Shown here: positions 34,596 through 45,803 of the stretch, one piece after another | Numbering within the stretch: the first letter of the stretch is position 1 | Layout: each line of letters starts with the position of its first letter | NCBI RefSeq assembly: GCF_030504955.1 | Contig: NZ_JAUKTR010000001.1 | Coordinates: forward strand, 621,501-685,500 | DNA length: 64,000 bases | Reading direction: 5' to 3' | From: Peiella sedimenti | Lineage (GTDB): Bacteria > Pseudomonadota > Alphaproteobacteria > Caulobacterales > Caulobacteraceae | Notes under the pieces: model-generated | The model's database searches: none | What the model was told of the DNA's origin: nothing | The model's input: the letters and a program-made list of their open reading frames with translations, nothing else | Made by a program: the position numbers and the translations under genes

Positions 34596-36863
34596 ATGCG
34601 CCCGATCAAGACCACCGCTTCGCTGCTCGCGCTGGGAGCCGCCCTCACGGCCTGCGCCACCACCCCGACCGGAGGGGGGTCTGCCTTGATCACGCCCGGC
34701 GCCACGGTTTCCGGCGCGCTGGAGGCGGGCGATCTGGTGATGGCGGAGGACAACAGCCTCTATGACCTCTACCGCATGAACGGCGTGGCCAACCGCCGCT
34801 ATGCCGTGACCATGCGCTCGGACGCCTTTGACACGTTTCTGGTCGTGGGAACGCCTTCGGCCGGCGGCGGGGTCGATGTGCTGGTCACCGATGACGACGG
34901 GGCCGGCGAGGGGCTGAACTCGCGCGCCGAGTTCGTGGCGCCGGGCGGGCCGCTGGAGATCCACGCCAATGCGCTGAGCGAAGGCATGAGCGGCGCCTAC
35001 ACCCTGTCGGTGGAGGACCTGGGCGAGGCGCCCCCGCTGTCGCCGCCGGGCAGTCTGGTTCCTGGCGCGGAGACCGCCGGGGAGCTGGCCGAGACGGATG
35101 ACGCCGACGCCAACGGCGTGCGCTTCGACGCCTATGCGGTCCGGTTGAGCGCCGGGCAGCGCATCGAGGTGACGATGCGCTCGGACGCCTTCGACACCGT
35201 GGTGCAGATCGGCTCTGGCACGGGCTATGGCTGGCGCGGGCTGAAGGCGGATGACGACGGACTGGGCGAGGGCACCAATTCGCGCCTGCGTTTCACGGCG
35301 CCGACGGACGGAGTTTATGAGATCAGAGCGCAGGCCTTTTCCGGCAACGGAACGGGCGCCTATACGCTGGGCCTGACCGACCGGGGACCGCCGCCGCCGC
35401 CCCCGCCGCCGACGCCCATCAGCGTGGGCGAGGCGGTGCAGGGCGAACTGACCGCCGACAGCCCGGTGAACGCCGACGACATCCCCTACCACGCCTATCT
35501 GCTGTCGGCTGAGGCCGGGCAACGGCTGATGCTGACCCTGGGCGCCGAGGACTTCGACACGGTGGTCTACGTCTATCGCGCGGGAGAAGCGGACGGTGAG
35601 CCGCTGGCGCTGGATGACGACTCCGGCGCCGGGCCCCTGGACTCGCGGCTGGTCTGGACCGTGCCGCAGACCGGGCGGTACGAGGTGCGCGCCGCCGCCT
35701 TCAGCGAAGGCGGACAGGGCGCCTACGACCTGGCCGTGACGCAGATGGGGCCGCCGCCCGCGGCCAGGCCGCTGCCGGCGGATCGCCGCGTGTCTGACGC
35801 GCTGCAGGAGGGCGACGGGACCGGCGACAACGGCGGCTGGTCGGACCTGTGGAGCTTTGAAGCCAATGCGGGCGAGCGGCTGCGCTTGACCGCGTCTTCG
35901 GACGCCTTCGACACAACCCTGCTGGTGGCTGGGGCGGACGGCGAGGGCATGGGCGAGCCGATCGCCGGCAATGACGACGAGGCGGGCGGCGGCGGGTCCA
36001 CCAACTCGCGCTTCACCTGGATCGTGCCGGAGACCGGCCGCTATGTGGCGGCGGTGTCCAGCTTCGGCGGGCAAGGCGGCGGCGCCTATGAGATGGCCAT
36101 CGAGAGCCTGCCGCCCGCCCCGCCGCTGCGGCCCCTGGACGTGCCAGGCGCGGTGAACGGCGTGCTCCAGGAGGGTGACGCCACCGCCGACGATGACAGC
36201 CTCTATGACGGCTATCGCGTCCGCCTTGAGGCGGGCGAGCGCGTGGTCATCAGCATGAGCTCGGGAGATTTCGACACCTTCCTGATGGTGCTGCGCGGCG
36301 AGGGCGACGCCTTGGAGGCGCTGGCCAGCGACGACGACGGCGCCGGCGAGGGGACCGACTCGCGACTCAACTTCACCGCCCCGGCGAGCGGAGACTACGA
36401 GATCCGGGCCAACGCCCTGACGGCCGGTGAGACGGGCGCCTACACCCTGCGTGTGGACCCGCGCCCCGCCGATCCGGAGCCCGGCAGCATCATCATCGGC
36501 TCGACCGTGCGCGGCGTGCTGGAGGAGGGCGACGGCTTGGCTGATGACGCCACCCACTTCGACGCCTATCGCTTCAGGGCGCGGGCGGGCGACCGCCTGC
36601 GCATCAGCATGGTGTCGGCCGAGTTCGACGCCTTCCTGTTGCTGCTGGGCGTCGATGCCGAGGGCCGTCCGGGCGAGCTGCTGGTGAGCGACGACGACAG
36701 CTATGGCGATACCAACGCCCGGATCGACTACGATATTCCCGCCGACGGCCTCTATGAGGTGCGCGCCAACGCCTATGCTCGGGACACGGGCGGCGCCTAC
36801 GTGTTGACGCTGGAGCGGCGGCCCGAGAACGAGCCCGCCGCCTCAGCCCCCGCTGGGGAGTAG
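34596..36863 (+). CDS. Lipoprotein made of six tandem PPC-like domains
   Basis: From the ATG at 34596 the protein is 755 residues with a lipobox (LGAALTAC, Cys20). The rest is six repeats of about 110-120 residues. Each has a DxYxxxxxAGxR segment, an SDAFDT/SxxFDxFL strand, an acidic loop such as [12 protein letters not shown], and an IRAxAxxxxxxGAYTL end. These match bacterial pre-peptidase C-terminal (PPC) beta-sandwich domains. No protease or other catalytic domain is present. A proline run separates repeats two and three. The protein is probably a surface or periplasmic binding protein; the acidic loops suggest calcium. Its 3' end overlaps hutH by 21 bases. Confidence 0.87.
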   Translation: MRPIKTTASLLALGAALTACATTPTGGGSALITPGATVSGALEAGDLVMAEDNSLYDLYRMNGVANRRYAVTMRSDAFDTFLVVGTPSAGGGVDVLVTDDDGAGEGLNSRAEFVAPGGPLEIHANALSEGMSGAYTLSVEDLGEAPPLSPPGSLVPGAETAGELAETDDADANGVRFDAYAVRLSAGQRIEVTMRSDAFDTVVQIGSGTGYGWRGLKADDDGLGEGTNSRLRFTAPTDGVYEIRAQAFSGNGTGAYTLGLTDRGPPPPPPPPTPISVGEAVQGELTADSPVNADDIPYHAYLLSAEAGQRLMLTLGAEDFDTVVYVYRAGEADGEPLALDDDSGAGPLDSRLVWTVPQTGRYEVRAAAFSEGGQGAYDLAVTQMGPPPAARPLPADRRVSDALQEGDGTGDNGGWSDLWSFEANAGERLRLTASSDAFDTTLLVAGADGEGMGEPIAGNDDEAGGGGSTNSRFTWIVPETGRYVAAVSSFGGQGGGAYEMAIESLPPAPPLRPLDVPGAVNGVLQEGDATADDDSLYDGYRVRLEAGERVVISMSSGDFDTFLMVLRGEGDALEALASDDDGAGEGTDSRLNFTAPASGDYEIRANALTAGETGAYTLRVDPRPADPEPGSIIIGSTVRGVLEEGDGLADDATHFDAYRFRARAGDRLRISMVSAEFDAFLLLLGVDAEGRPGELLVSDDDSYGDTNARIDYDIPADGLYEVRANAYARDTGGAYVLTLERRPENEPAASAPAGE

Positions 36864-38387
36864 GTCGGCCACGAAGCGGCGGTAGCCGCCCTGGCGCACG
36901 CCCGCGGTGGCGTGTTCGATGTCCGGGGCGAAGTAGTGGTCGCTGCCGTACTGGGCCGCGGCCTTGCGCACCAGGGCGTGGGCCTCCTCCAGCACGTCGG
37001 AGGTCTGCAAGGGACGGTGGAAGTCCAGGCCTTGCGCCGCCGCCAGCAGCTCGATGCCGACGACGGCGGCGGCGTTCTCGGCCATGTCGAGCAGTCGCCG
37101 GGCGCCGTGCGCGGCCATGGAGACGTGATCCTCCTGGTTGGCGCTGGTGGGGACGGTGTCGACGCTGCACGGATGGCTCATCATCCGGTTCTCGGCCACC
37201 AGGGCGGCGGCGGTCACCTGGGCGATCATGAAGCCGGAGTTGAGGCCGCTCTCCCTGACCAGGAAGGCGGGCAGGTCGCTCATCTTGGGATCGACCAGGA
37301 TGGAGGTGCGGCGCTCCGAAATATTGCCGATCTCGCACAGGGCCATGGCGATCATGTCGGCGGCGAAGGCCACCGGCTCGGCGTGGAAGTTGCCGCCCGA
37401 AAGGACGTCGCCGTCGCCAGAGTCGTCACTGGGGAAGATCAGCGGGTTGTCGGTGACGGCGTTGGCCTCGGTCAGCAGCACCTCGGCGGCCTGGCGCAGC
37501 ACGGTGAGGGCCGCGCCCATGACCTGGGGCTGACAGCGCAGGGAGTAGGGGTCCTGGACCTTGTGGCAGCCGTCGCGATGGCTCTCACGGATGGCGCTGC
37601 CGGCGATGAGGTTGCGGAGGGCGGCCGCCACGTCGATCTGGCCCCGTTGGCCGCGCAGGGCGTGAATGCGGGCGTCGAAAGGCACGTCCGAGCCCTTGAG
37701 CGCATCCACCGACAGGGCCCCCGCGACCAGCCCCGCGGCGAACACGTCCTCGGCCGCGAACAGGCCGGCCAGGGCGCAGGCCGTGGAGAACTGGGTGCCG
37801 TTCAGCAGGGCCAGACCTTCCTTCGGACCTAGGGTCAGGGACGACAGTCCGGCGGCGGCCAGTCCCTCGGCGGCCTCGAGGGTCTGGCCGTTCCGGCGGG
37901 CCTGGCCGACGCCAAGCAGCAGGCAGGACATGTGGGCCAGCGGCGCCAGATCGCCCGAGGCGCCGACCGACCCCTTGGACGGCACCGCCGGCAGAATGTC
38001 GTGCTCAAGCAGGGTCAGCAGGGCCTGCATCGTCTCACGCCGCACCCCAGACGCGCCGCGCGACAGGGACTTCACCTTGAGCACCAGCATCAGCCGCACG
38101 ATGGGATCGGGCAGGAGCGGACCGACGCCGCAGGCGTGACTGAGCACCAGATTGGTCTGGAGGGTCTCCAGGTCCTCGGCGGCGATGGAGGTGTTGGCCA
38201 GCAGCCCGAAGCCCGTGTTGACGCCATAGACGGTGCGGCCCGAGGCGGCGATCTCGCGGATGGTGCGGGCGCCGGCCTCCACATCGGCCCATGCAGCGTC
38301 CGAGAGGCTAAGGCGCACGGGCCCGGCCAGGACGCCGCGCAGCTGGGCCAGGGTGAGCGGGGACTGGTCGATGATCAGGTGGGTCAT
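36843..38387 (-). CDS. hutH: Histidine ammonia-lyase
   Basis: The 514-residue protein contains [15 protein letters not shown], in which Ala143-Ser144-Gly145 fold into the MIO electrophile, plus VNTGFG near residue 56 and the C-terminal HFH region typical of the family. It removes ammonia from L-histidine to make urocanate, the first step of histidine breakdown. The ATG at 38387 overlaps the stop of the DUF559 gene by four bases, and its ribosome site (AAGGGA) comes from the outer end of the palindromic repeat at 38397. It is the last gene of the minus-strand hut series. Confidence 0.96.
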   Translation of the reverse strand: MTHLIIDQSPLTLAQLRGVLAGPVRLSLSDAAWADVEAGARTIREIAASGRTVYGVNTGFGLLANTSIAAEDLETLQTNLVLSHACGVGPLLPDPIVRLMLVLKVKSLSRGASGVRRETMQALLTLLEHDILPAVPSKGSVGASGDLAPLAHMSCLLLGVGQARRNGQTLEAAEGLAAAGLSSLTLGPKEGLALLNGTQFSTACALAGLFAAEDVFAAGLVAGALSVDALKGSDVPFDARIHALRGQRGQIDVAAALRNLIAGSAIRESHRDGCHKVQDPYSLRCQPQVMGAALTVLRQAAEVLLTEANAVTDNPLIFPSDDSGDGDVLSGGNFHAEPVAFAADMIAMALCEIGNISERRTSILVDPKMSDLPAFLVRESGLNSGFMIAQVTAAALVAENRMMSHPCSVDTVPTSANQEDHVSMAAHGARRLLDMAENAAAVVGIELLAAAQGLDFHRPLQTSDVLEEAHALVRKAAAQYGSDHYFAPDIEHATAGVRQGGYRRFVADLLPSGG

Positions 38388-38803
38388 GATTGCTTTCCCT
38401 TCTCCCCCTGGGGGAGAAGGTGGGCGGCGAAGCCGCTCGGATGAGGGGTAGAGTTAAGCTTGCTTAAGGCGTGGGCCCTGATCGCATCAAGCACCACGCT
38501 GGGGTTCCGTGTGAAGGCGCTGTTCTCGAAGCGAAGAACCGTGAAGCCTGCCGATCTCAGACGTTCGTCCCGCGCCTGATCCTCATGCTCGCGCAAGCGA
38601 TGAACACCCCCGTCTAGCTCCACCACTAAGGCCAACTCGGCGCAGAGGAAATCGACGACGGAGCCAGCCACGGGCGACTGCCGTCGAAATTTGAGGCCGA
38701 GGAAGCTGCGGCCGCGCAGCATGGACCATAGCTGGGCTTCGGCTGAGGTCTGGCGGCTCCTCAAACCTCGCGCCCGGCGTGTCGTGGTTTCGGACTGGAA
38801 CAT
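38384..38803 (-). CDS. DUF559 (Vsr-like) nuclease-fold protein inside a repeat-bounded cassette
   Basis: From the ATG at 38803 the protein is 139 residues and has the DUF559 pattern: [81 protein letters not shown]. This family has the PD-(D/E)XK-like fold of very-short-patch repair and restriction nucleases; the Asp in VVDF and Glu in VVELDGG are the candidate metal ligands. The last 20 or so residues are encoded by the palindromic repeat at 38397-38448. Its ribosome site (GAGGGGG) is the inner end of the repeat at 38807. A GTG at 38833 would add ten residues from the repeat and is less likely. Activity is untested. Confidence 0.9.
   Translation of the reverse strand: MFQSETTTRRARGLRSRQTSAEAQLWSMLRGRSFLGLKFRRQSPVAGSVVDFLCAELALVVELDGGVHRLREHEDQARDERLRSAGFTVLRFENSAFTRNPSVVLDAIRAHALSKLNSTPHPSGFAAHLLPQGEKGKQS
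38397..38448 (+). repeat. Palindromic repeat family I, left copy of the DUF559 cassette
   Basis: It has two hairpins: CCCTTCTCCCC..GGGGGAGAAGG and GGCGGC-GA-AGCCGC, then ends in CGGATGAGGGG on its inner side. It is the inverted partner of the copy at 38807-38857 and contains the 3' end of the nuclease gene. Confidence 0.8.
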
Positions 38804-38806
38804 CGT

Positions 38807-38857
38807 CCCCCTCATCCGGCGCTTGCGCGCCACCTTCTCCCCCGGTGGGGAGAAGGG
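38807..38857 (-). repeat. Palindromic repeat family I, right copy of the DUF559 cassette
   Basis: From its inner end it reads CCCCTCATCCGGCGC, the hairpin GGCGC-TTGC-GCGCC and CCTTCTCCCCC-GGTGGGGAGAAGGG. Its outer end touches the hutU stop codon (38858). Confidence 0.8.
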
Positions 38858-40525
<1,668 letters not shown>

Positions 40526-40533
40526 GCGGGGCT

Positions 40534-41739
40534 CTAGGCGGTTTGGCGGCCGTCGCGGTAGCGGGCGGCCAGCAGATCAGCGCCGAGCCAATAGGCCAGC
40601 TCGGCCGGTTCGTCGATGTTCCACACGGCCAGGTCGGCGGCCTTGCCCGGCTCCAATGTACCGATCCGGTCGTGCAGGCCCAGGGCGCGGGCGGCGTTGC
40701 GGGTGAAGCCGGCCAGGGCCTCTTCCGGCGTCAGGCGGAACAGGGTGCAGGCCAGGTTCATGGCCAGGAGGGGGTCGGTCAGGGGCGAGGTGCCGGGATT
40801 GCAGTCAGTGGCCACGGCCATGGGCACGCCGGCCTCGCGCAGGGCGGCGACGGGCGGGGCCTTCTCGTCGCGCAGGAAGTAGTAGGCGCCGGGCAGGAGG
40901 ACGGCGACCGTGCCCGCCCCGGCCAGGGCGGCGACACCCTCCGGCGACAGGTGCTCCAGATGATCGGCTGACAGGGCCTGATGCCGTGCGGCGAGGGCGG
41001 CCCCGCCCTGATCGGACAGCTGTTCGGCGTGCAGCTTGACCTGAAGGCCGTGGGCGCGCGCGGCGGTGAAGATGCGGTCCACCTCGTCCGGCGTGAAGCC
41101 GATGGTCTCGCAATAGGCGTCCACCGCATCGGCGACGCTCGCGGCCTGGGGGATCATCCGATCTATGATAAGATTGACATAAGCATCGCGATTGTCGCGA
41201 TATTCCTTCGGCACGGTGTGGGCGGCGAGCAGGGTGCGCGAGACGCGAAGGTCTGCCGCCTGACCCACCAGACCGGCGGCCTCGAGCATTCGTCGTTCGC
41301 AGCCGGGTTCGAGGCCGTAGCCGGATTTGATCTCGACCGTGGTGACGCCGCGCCGGGCCAGGGCGCGGGCGCGGGGCAGGGCCTGCTCCGCCAGCTGTTC
41401 CGTGGAGGCCCCCCGGGTCGCGTCAACGGTTGACTGGATGCCGCCGCCGGCGCGCGCGATCTCTTCGTAGGTGGCGCCGTTCAGCCGCCGCTCCCATTCA
41501 GGGGCCCGATTGCCGCCGAAGACCAGGTGCGTGTGGCAGTCGATCAGGCCGGGCGTGACCCAGCGGCCTTCAAGGTCGCGGGTTTCCCGCGCGGCGGCGT
41601 CCGGCAGGTCGGCGCGCGGGCCGATCCAGGCGATGCGGCCGTCATGGACGGCGATGGCGGCGTCGCGCCCGGCGCCATAGGGCGCGCCGCCCGGCGTCAT
41701 GGTCGCGGCGTTGAGGTTGGTGAGCAGCAGGTCCCACAT
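40534..41739 (-). CDS. hutI: Imidazolonepropionase
   Basis: The 401-residue amidohydrolase has [14 protein letters not shown] (metal-binding HxH), the [18 protein letters not shown] stretch, [12 protein letters not shown] (His-Glu) and [12 protein letters not shown]. These match imidazolonepropionase. It opens the ring of 4-imidazolone-5-propionate to give N-formimino-L-glutamate, the third step. It is the first gene of the minus-strand hut series. The divergent hutG starts 52 bases away, so one short region holds both promoters; no HutC repressor gene is seen in the window. Confidence 0.96.
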   Translation of the reverse strand: MWDLLLTNLNAATMTPGGAPYGAGRDAAIAVHDGRIAWIGPRADLPDAAARETRDLEGRWVTPGLIDCHTHLVFGGNRAPEWERRLNGATYEEIARAGGGIQSTVDATRGASTEQLAEQALPRARALARRGVTTVEIKSGYGLEPGCERRMLEAAGLVGQAADLRVSRTLLAAHTVPKEYRDNRDAYVNLIIDRMIPQAASVADAVDAYCETIGFTPDEVDRIFTAARAHGLQVKLHAEQLSDQGGAALAARHQALSADHLEHLSPEGVAALAGAGTVAVLLPGAYYFLRDEKAPPVAALREAGVPMAVATDCNPGTSPLTDPLLAMNLACTLFRLTPEEALAGFTRNAARALGLHDRIGTLEPGKAADLAVWNIDEPAELAYWLGADLLAARYRDGRQTA

Positions 41740-41791
41740 GGTCTCGCCTCTTAAATGGACAGGTGGCGCACGGCTAGGCTACCGCTTGCTC

Positions 41792-42706
41792 ATGAGCACG
41801 ACTTCCGAAGGCCTGGGCTGGACCTCGGCCGCGAGCCTGCTGGGCGACCATCCCGACGCCGCCGTGGCGCTGATCGGCGCGCCGCTGAACGAGCGGTCGC
41901 TGACGCCGGGCCGCTGCGATCTGGGACCCAGGGCGCTCCGGGCCGCCCTGCCGCGCATGAGCGTCTATGACCTGGAAACGCGGACCGACATTTCGGCCGT
42001 GAAGGTCCATGACGCCGGCGATCTGTTCCTGAAGGCGATGGCGCCGGCCGACGCTTTCCGGCCCGTGCGGGATGCGGTGCGGGCGCAGGCGCAGAGGCGG
42101 CTGATCATCCTGGCCGGCGGCAACAACGCCGTCACCCGGCCCGGGGTGCACGGACTGTCGGACGATCTGTCGAAGGTGGGGCTGCTGACCCTGGACGCCC
42201 ATTTCGACCTGCGCGACACGGATGTGGGCCTGACCAACGGCAATCCGATCCAGGCCCTGCTGGACGACGGCCTGCCCGGTGAGAACATCACCCAGGTCGG
42301 CCTGGCGCCCTTCGCCAACACGGCCCGGGCGCACCAGAAGGCGCTGGACGCCGGCATCACCGTGCGCACGGCGCGCGAGTGCCGCGAACAGGGGACGGCG
42401 CGCCTGGTGGCGCGGGAGCTGGAGCTTCTCGCCGCCCGCTGCCCTGTCATCTACGTGGACTTCGACATCGATGTCATCGATCGGGGCCAGTTTCCCGGCG
42501 CGCCAGGAGCGAGGCCGGGCGGGGTGCCGGTCCACGACTTCTTCGACGCCACGCGCGTGGTGGGCGCGCATCCGGCGGTGCGCTGCGTGGACTTGACGGA
42601 ATACGATCCGTCGCTGGAAGTGGGCGACCTGGCCTCGCTGACGGCGGCGAGGTGGTTCTGCGAGCTGCTGGCGGGGTTCACCCTGCGCCGAGACGGGAGG
42701 GCGTGA
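41792..42706 (+). CDS. hutG: Formimidoylglutamase-like ureohydrolase, altered first metal ligand
   Basis: From the ATG at 41792 the protein is 304 residues. It has the ureohydrolase fold pattern: DAHFDLRD (Asp135, His137, Asp139) and DFDIDVID (Asp225, Asp227) give the expected dimanganese ligands. However, the usual GGDHS motif is GGNNAV (residues 109-114), so the His that normally binds the first Mn is Asn112. Given the hut context the likely reaction is N-formiminoglutamate to glutamate and formamide. The altered ligand may define a subfamily or reduce activity. It is divergent from hutI and followed at once by the DUF6265 gene. Confidence 0.87.
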   Translation: MSTTSEGLGWTSAASLLGDHPDAAVALIGAPLNERSLTPGRCDLGPRALRAALPRMSVYDLETRTDISAVKVHDAGDLFLKAMAPADAFRPVRDAVRAQAQRRLIILAGGNNAVTRPGVHGLSDDLSKVGLLTLDAHFDLRDTDVGLTNGNPIQALLDDGLPGENITQVGLAPFANTARAHQKALDAGITVRTARECREQGTARLVARELELLAARCPVIYVDFDIDVIDRGQFPGAPGARPGGVPVHDFFDATRVVGAHPAVRCVDLTEYDPSLEVGDLASLTAARWFCELLAGFTLRRDGRA

Positions 42707-42708
42707 CC

Positions 42709-43224
42709 ATGCTGCTGACGGTGATGGCGATGACCGCCATGGTTCAGGCGGCCGAGGCCCCGGCGGCCCCCGACCTGGGCTGGCTGGCGGGCTATTGGCT
42801 GAACTGCGCCGAGGATGGGCGCGAGACGTCGGAGACCTGGAGCGATCCGCGCGGCGGAATCCTGATCGGTTTCGGGCTGACGGTGGTGAACGGCCAGGCC
42901 GGCTGGGAGCAGGTGCAGATCGGTCCCAATGCGGCGGGACAGCTGACCTTCTTCGCCCAACCCAGCGGCCAGCGCCCGGCCCAGTTCCCCATGGCTGAGG
43001 TGGGCGAGCAGTCGATCACCTTCGAGAACCCGGCCCACGACTTTCCGCAGCAGGTCTCGTACCGCCGCGAGGGCGATGTGCTGATCGGCGCCATTTCCGG
43101 CGTTCTGCCCAACGGCCAGACGCGCGGGATCGAGTGGCGCTATGAGCGGGCCGAGCTGAACGCCCGCTGCCCGGCGCCTGAGGCCCAGGCGCCGGAAGCT
43201 TCGGAAGAGACGCCGGACGAGTGA
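42709..43224 (+). CDS. Secreted DUF6265-like protein
   Basis: The ATG at 42709 is two bases after the hutG stop and has a GGGAGG ribosome site. The product has 171 residues: a signal peptide (about 1-14, VMAMTAMVQAAEA) and a domain with LGWLAGYWLNCAEDGRETSETWSDPRGGILIGFG, FFAQPSGQRPAQFPM and FENPAHDFPQQVSYRREGDVLIGAISG. That WLAG.W..........E.W....GG pattern is that of DUF6265 proteins, which have a lipocalin-like barrel. The function is unknown. A Glu/Pro-rich tail ends it. The stop overlaps the next gene by four bases. Confidence 0.85.
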   Translation: MLLTVMAMTAMVQAAEAPAAPDLGWLAGYWLNCAEDGRETSETWSDPRGGILIGFGLTVVNGQAGWEQVQIGPNAAGQLTFFAQPSGQRPAQFPMAEVGEQSITFENPAHDFPQQVSYRREGDVLIGAISGVLPNGQTRGIEWRYERAELNARCPAPEAQAPEASEETPDE

Positions 43225-44825
43225 CGACCTCTGACGTTCTGATCCTGGGCGGCGGCCACAACGGGCTGGTCTGCGCCTTTTACCTCGCGCGGGCCGGGCT
43301 GAAGGTGACGGTGCTGGAGCGGCGCGGCGTCGCGGGCGGCGCGGCCGTGACGGAGGAATTCCACCCTGGCTTCCGCAACTCGACCGCCAGCTACACGGTA
43401 AGCCTGCTGAACCCGCGCGTCATCGCCGAGATGGAGTTGCATCGCCACGGGCTTCAGGTGGTGGAGCGGCGGGCGGCCAACTTCCTGCCGCTGCCGGACG
43501 GGGACTCGCTGCTGCTGGGCGAGGGACGCAGCCATGCCGAGGTGGCGCGCTTCTCCCAGAAGGACGCGGACCGTCTGGACGCCTATGCCGAGCGGCTGGA
43601 CGTCATCGCCGATGTGCTGCGCGAGCTGATCCTGAGGACGCCGCCGAACGTGACGGAAGGCGGCTGGGGCGCGGCCCTGCCGGAGCTGCTGAAGTCGGCC
43701 GCGCTGGGCGGGCGGCTGAACCGGCTGGACATGCGGGCCAAGCGCGACCTGCTGGACCTGTTCGCAAAGTCGGCGGGCGACTGGCTGGACCACTGGTTCG
43801 AGAGCGATCCGATCAAGGCGGCCTATGGCTTCGACTCGGTGGTGGGCAACTACGCCAGCCCCTACACGCCCGGCTCGGCCTATGTGCTGCTGCACCACGT
43901 CTTCGGCGAGGTGAACGGCAAGAAAGGCGCCTGGGGCCACGCCGTGGGCGGCATGGGCGCCATCACCCAGGCCATGGCCAAGGCCTGCGCCGAAAAGGGC
44001 GTCGATCTGCGCCTGAACAGCCCCGTGGCCGAGGTCTTGACCGACAAGAGCCGGGCCGCGGGGGCCGTGACCGAGGACGGGGCCGTCTTCCGCGCGCGCA
44101 CTGTGGTGTCGAACCTGCATCCGCGCCTGCTGTTCGGGAAGCTTGTGGACCCGGGCGTGCAACCGGCCGACTTCCGGGAGCGGATCGGGGCCTACGCCTC
44201 GGGATCAGGGACCTTCCGCATGAACCTGGCCCTGTCGGAGCTGCCGCGCTTCACCAGCCGGCCCGAGCAGGGCGATCACCTGACGGCGGGGATCATCATC
44301 GCGCCCAGCCTCGACTACATGGACCGCGCCTACACGGTTGCGCGGCGTCACGGCTGGTCGAAGGCGCCCATCGTCGAGATGCTGATTCCCTCGACGCTGG
44401 ACCCGACCCTGGCGCCGGAGGGCCGGCACGTGGCCAGCCTGTTCTGCCAGCATGTGGCGCCCAGGCTGCCGGATGGGCGCCGCTGGGCCGACTGCCGCGA
44501 CGAGGTCGCCGACCTGATGATTGAGACGGTGGATCGCCACGCGCCCGGCTTCAAGGCGTCAGTGATCGGACGGCTGGCGCTGACGCCGGATGACCTGGAG
44601 GAGCGCTTCGGCCTGGTCGGCGGCGACATCTTCCACGGCCGGCTGACTCTGGATCAGTTGTTCTCGGCGCGGCCCGTGCTGGGGCACGGCGACTACCGCA
44701 GCCCCATCAAGGGTCTCTACATGTGCGGGTCAGGCACGCACCCCGGCGGCGGTGTGACCGGCGCGCCAGGACGAAACGCCGCGCGCGAAATCCTCAAGGA
44801 TCTGCGCCGTCCGGGCTTTTCCTGA
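43221..44825 (+). CDS. FAD-dependent oxidoreductase, PYROXD2/CrtI-like
   Basis: The 534-residue protein starts at a GTG that overlaps the previous stop (GTGA). The N-terminus has the Rossmann FAD motif, LILGGGHNGLVCAFYLARAGLKVTVLERRGVAGGAAVTEE, and the C-terminus carries GLYMCGSGTHPGGGVTGAPGRNAAREIL, as in phytoene desaturases. Overall it fits the PYROXD2-like branch of the CrtI superfamily and not a true carotenoid enzyme, since no crt genes are near. The substrate is unknown. It is grouped with hutG and DUF6265 on the plus strand, perhaps only by position. Confidence 0.9.
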   Translation: MTTSDVLILGGGHNGLVCAFYLARAGLKVTVLERRGVAGGAAVTEEFHPGFRNSTASYTVSLLNPRVIAEMELHRHGLQVVERRAANFLPLPDGDSLLLGEGRSHAEVARFSQKDADRLDAYAERLDVIADVLRELILRTPPNVTEGGWGAALPELLKSAALGGRLNRLDMRAKRDLLDLFAKSAGDWLDHWFESDPIKAAYGFDSVVGNYASPYTPGSAYVLLHHVFGEVNGKKGAWGHAVGGMGAITQAMAKACAEKGVDLRLNSPVAEVLTDKSRAAGAVTEDGAVFRARTVVSNLHPRLLFGKLVDPGVQPADFRERIGAYASGSGTFRMNLALSELPRFTSRPEQGDHLTAGIIIAPSLDYMDRAYTVARRHGWSKAPIVEMLIPSTLDPTLAPEGRHVASLFCQHVAPRLPDGRRWADCRDEVADLMIETVDRHAPGFKASVIGRLALTPDDLEERFGLVGGDIFHGRLTLDQLFSARPVLGHGDYRSPIKGLYMCGSGTHPGGGVTGAPGRNAAREILKDLRRPGFS

Positions 44826-44861
44826 GGTGCAATCGGCCCTCGGAGGGCCTATCTGGGCGCC

Positions 44862-45224
44862 ATGGAAAATCGCAAGCTTTCGACGGGCCTGTCCCGCGGC
44901 GCCCTGGGCCGCTGCCCCGAGTGCGGCAAGGGCGGCCTGTTCCGCGCCTATCTGAAGGTGAAGCCGACCTGCGAGGCCTGCGGCCACGACATCGGCGAAT
45001 ACCCGGCCGACGACGGCCCGGCCTACATCACCATTCTGCTGGTCGGGCACCTGATCATCGCGCCGGTGCTGTTGTTCCCGTTCGTGTGGGAGTGGCATCC
45101 GGCGGCCGTGCTGGGCTTGCTGATCCCGCTGCTGATCGCGGTGATCCTGGTCTCGTTGCCGGTGGCCAAGGGCGCGGTGGTCGGCATGCACTGGGCGGCG
45201 GGGATCAAGCGGGCGCCGCACTAA
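44862..45224 (+). CDS. DUF983 zinc-ribbon membrane protein
   Basis: The 120-residue protein has a small zinc ribbon formed by Cys18, Cys21, Cys37 and Cys40 (RCPECGKGGLF and CEACGHDI), then two membrane helices (about 53-77 and 81-105) and the EYPADDGPAYITI segment typical of DUF983. In alphaproteobacteria such genes are often near cytochrome oxidase assembly genes, which are not seen here. The function is unknown. It is followed by the convergent tRNA-Val gene. Confidence 0.93.
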   Translation: MENRKLSTGLSRGALGRCPECGKGGLFRAYLKVKPTCEACGHDIGEYPADDGPAYITILLVGHLIIAPVLLFPFVWEWHPAAVLGLLIPLLIAVILVSLPVAKGAVVGMHWAAGIKRAPH

Positions 45225-45240
45225 GCTAAGCGGCGGGCGA

Positions 45241-45315
45241 TGGTGGATGCGGTAGGGATTGAACCTACGACCCCTGCCGTGTGAAGGCAGTGCTCTCCCG
45301 CTGAGCTACGCATCC
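45241..45315 (-). tRNA. tRNA-Val with anticodon CAC
   Basis: On the minus strand the molecule folds as a complete cloverleaf of 75 bases with an encoded CCA. The acceptor stem is GGATGCG/CGCATCC, the anticodon stem CTGCC/GGCAG encloses the loop TTCACAC, and the T loop is TTCAATC with stem GTAGG/CCTAC. The CAC anticodon reads GUG, a frequent codon in GC-rich genomes. It lies 59 bases downstream of the thioesterase gene on the same strand. Confidence 0.97.
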
Positions 45316-45374
45316 ATGCCGTCGATCAGGAGGCGGCGGACATAGCGCGGGCGTTCACCGCCCGCAAGCCCGTT

Positions 45375-45803
45375 TCAGGCGCGAACCAGCGGTTCCAGCA
45401 GCGCGCGCACGGCGGCCGGGACTTCGGCGGGCCGGCGGGTCTGGCGATCCACATAGACATGGACGAAGCGTCCGGCCGCGGCCACCAGGTCGTCGCCCTG
45501 GCGGAACACGCCCAGCCGATAGGTGGCGCTGGACCGGCCCAGCCGCTCGACGGCGAGGCCGACTTCAAGCCGATCAGGGAAGCCGACCGAGCCGAAATAG
45601 CGACAGCCGGTCTCGGCCACGACGCCGAACACCTCGCTGCCCATCTGATCCAGCACGCCCGCCTCAATCAGATGGGCGTTCACCGACGTGTCGAAGAGGC
45701 CGTAGTAGACGACGTTGTTCAGGTGCCCGTAGGCGTCGTTGTCCATCCAACGGGTGTCGGCCGGGCGGAAAAGGGCGAAGGCGGATCGGTCGGGGCGATC
45801 CAT
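45375..45803 (-). CDS. 4HBT acyl-CoA thioesterase
   Basis: The 142-residue hotdog-fold protein has RWMDNDAYGHLNNVVYYGLFDTSVNAHLIEAG, with the Asp that acts in the 4-hydroxybenzoyl-CoA thioesterase (YbgC-like) group, and EVGLAVERLGRSSATYRLGVFRQGDDLVAAAGRFVHVYVD. It hydrolyses acyl-CoA or acyl-ACP thioesters; the chain is unknown. Its ATG overlaps the stop of the histidine kinase gene in a TGATG, so the two are translationally coupled. Confidence 0.92.
   Translation of the reverse strand: MDRPDRSAFALFRPADTRWMDNDAYGHLNNVVYYGLFDTSVNAHLIEAGVLDQMGSEVFGVVAETGCRYFGSVGFPDRLEVGLAVERLGRSSATYRLGVFRQGDDLVAAAGRFVHVYVDRQTRRPAEVPAAVRALLEPLVRA

Noticed and set aside
33600..36557. Nearly 1,000-codon open frame on the minus strand, running on from folD
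   Set aside because: Only the folD part matches a protein family. The rest is antisense to the PPC-repeat lipoprotein and stays open because of GC-rich codon bias.
38454..38467. TTAA-N6-TTAA, similar to a CtrA site
   Set aside because: The CtrA consensus needs seven bases between the halves, and this lies within the DUF559 coding sequence.
43221..44825. Carotenoid phytoene desaturase
   Set aside because: It has the CrtI-like fold, but the closest pattern is the PYROXD2 group and no crtB, crtY or crtE genes are nearby.
45316..45374. Hairpin GCGGGCG/CGCCCGC between the thioesterase gene and tRNA-Val as a terminator
   Set aside because: No T-run follows it on the minus strand, so read-through into the tRNA cannot be excluded.
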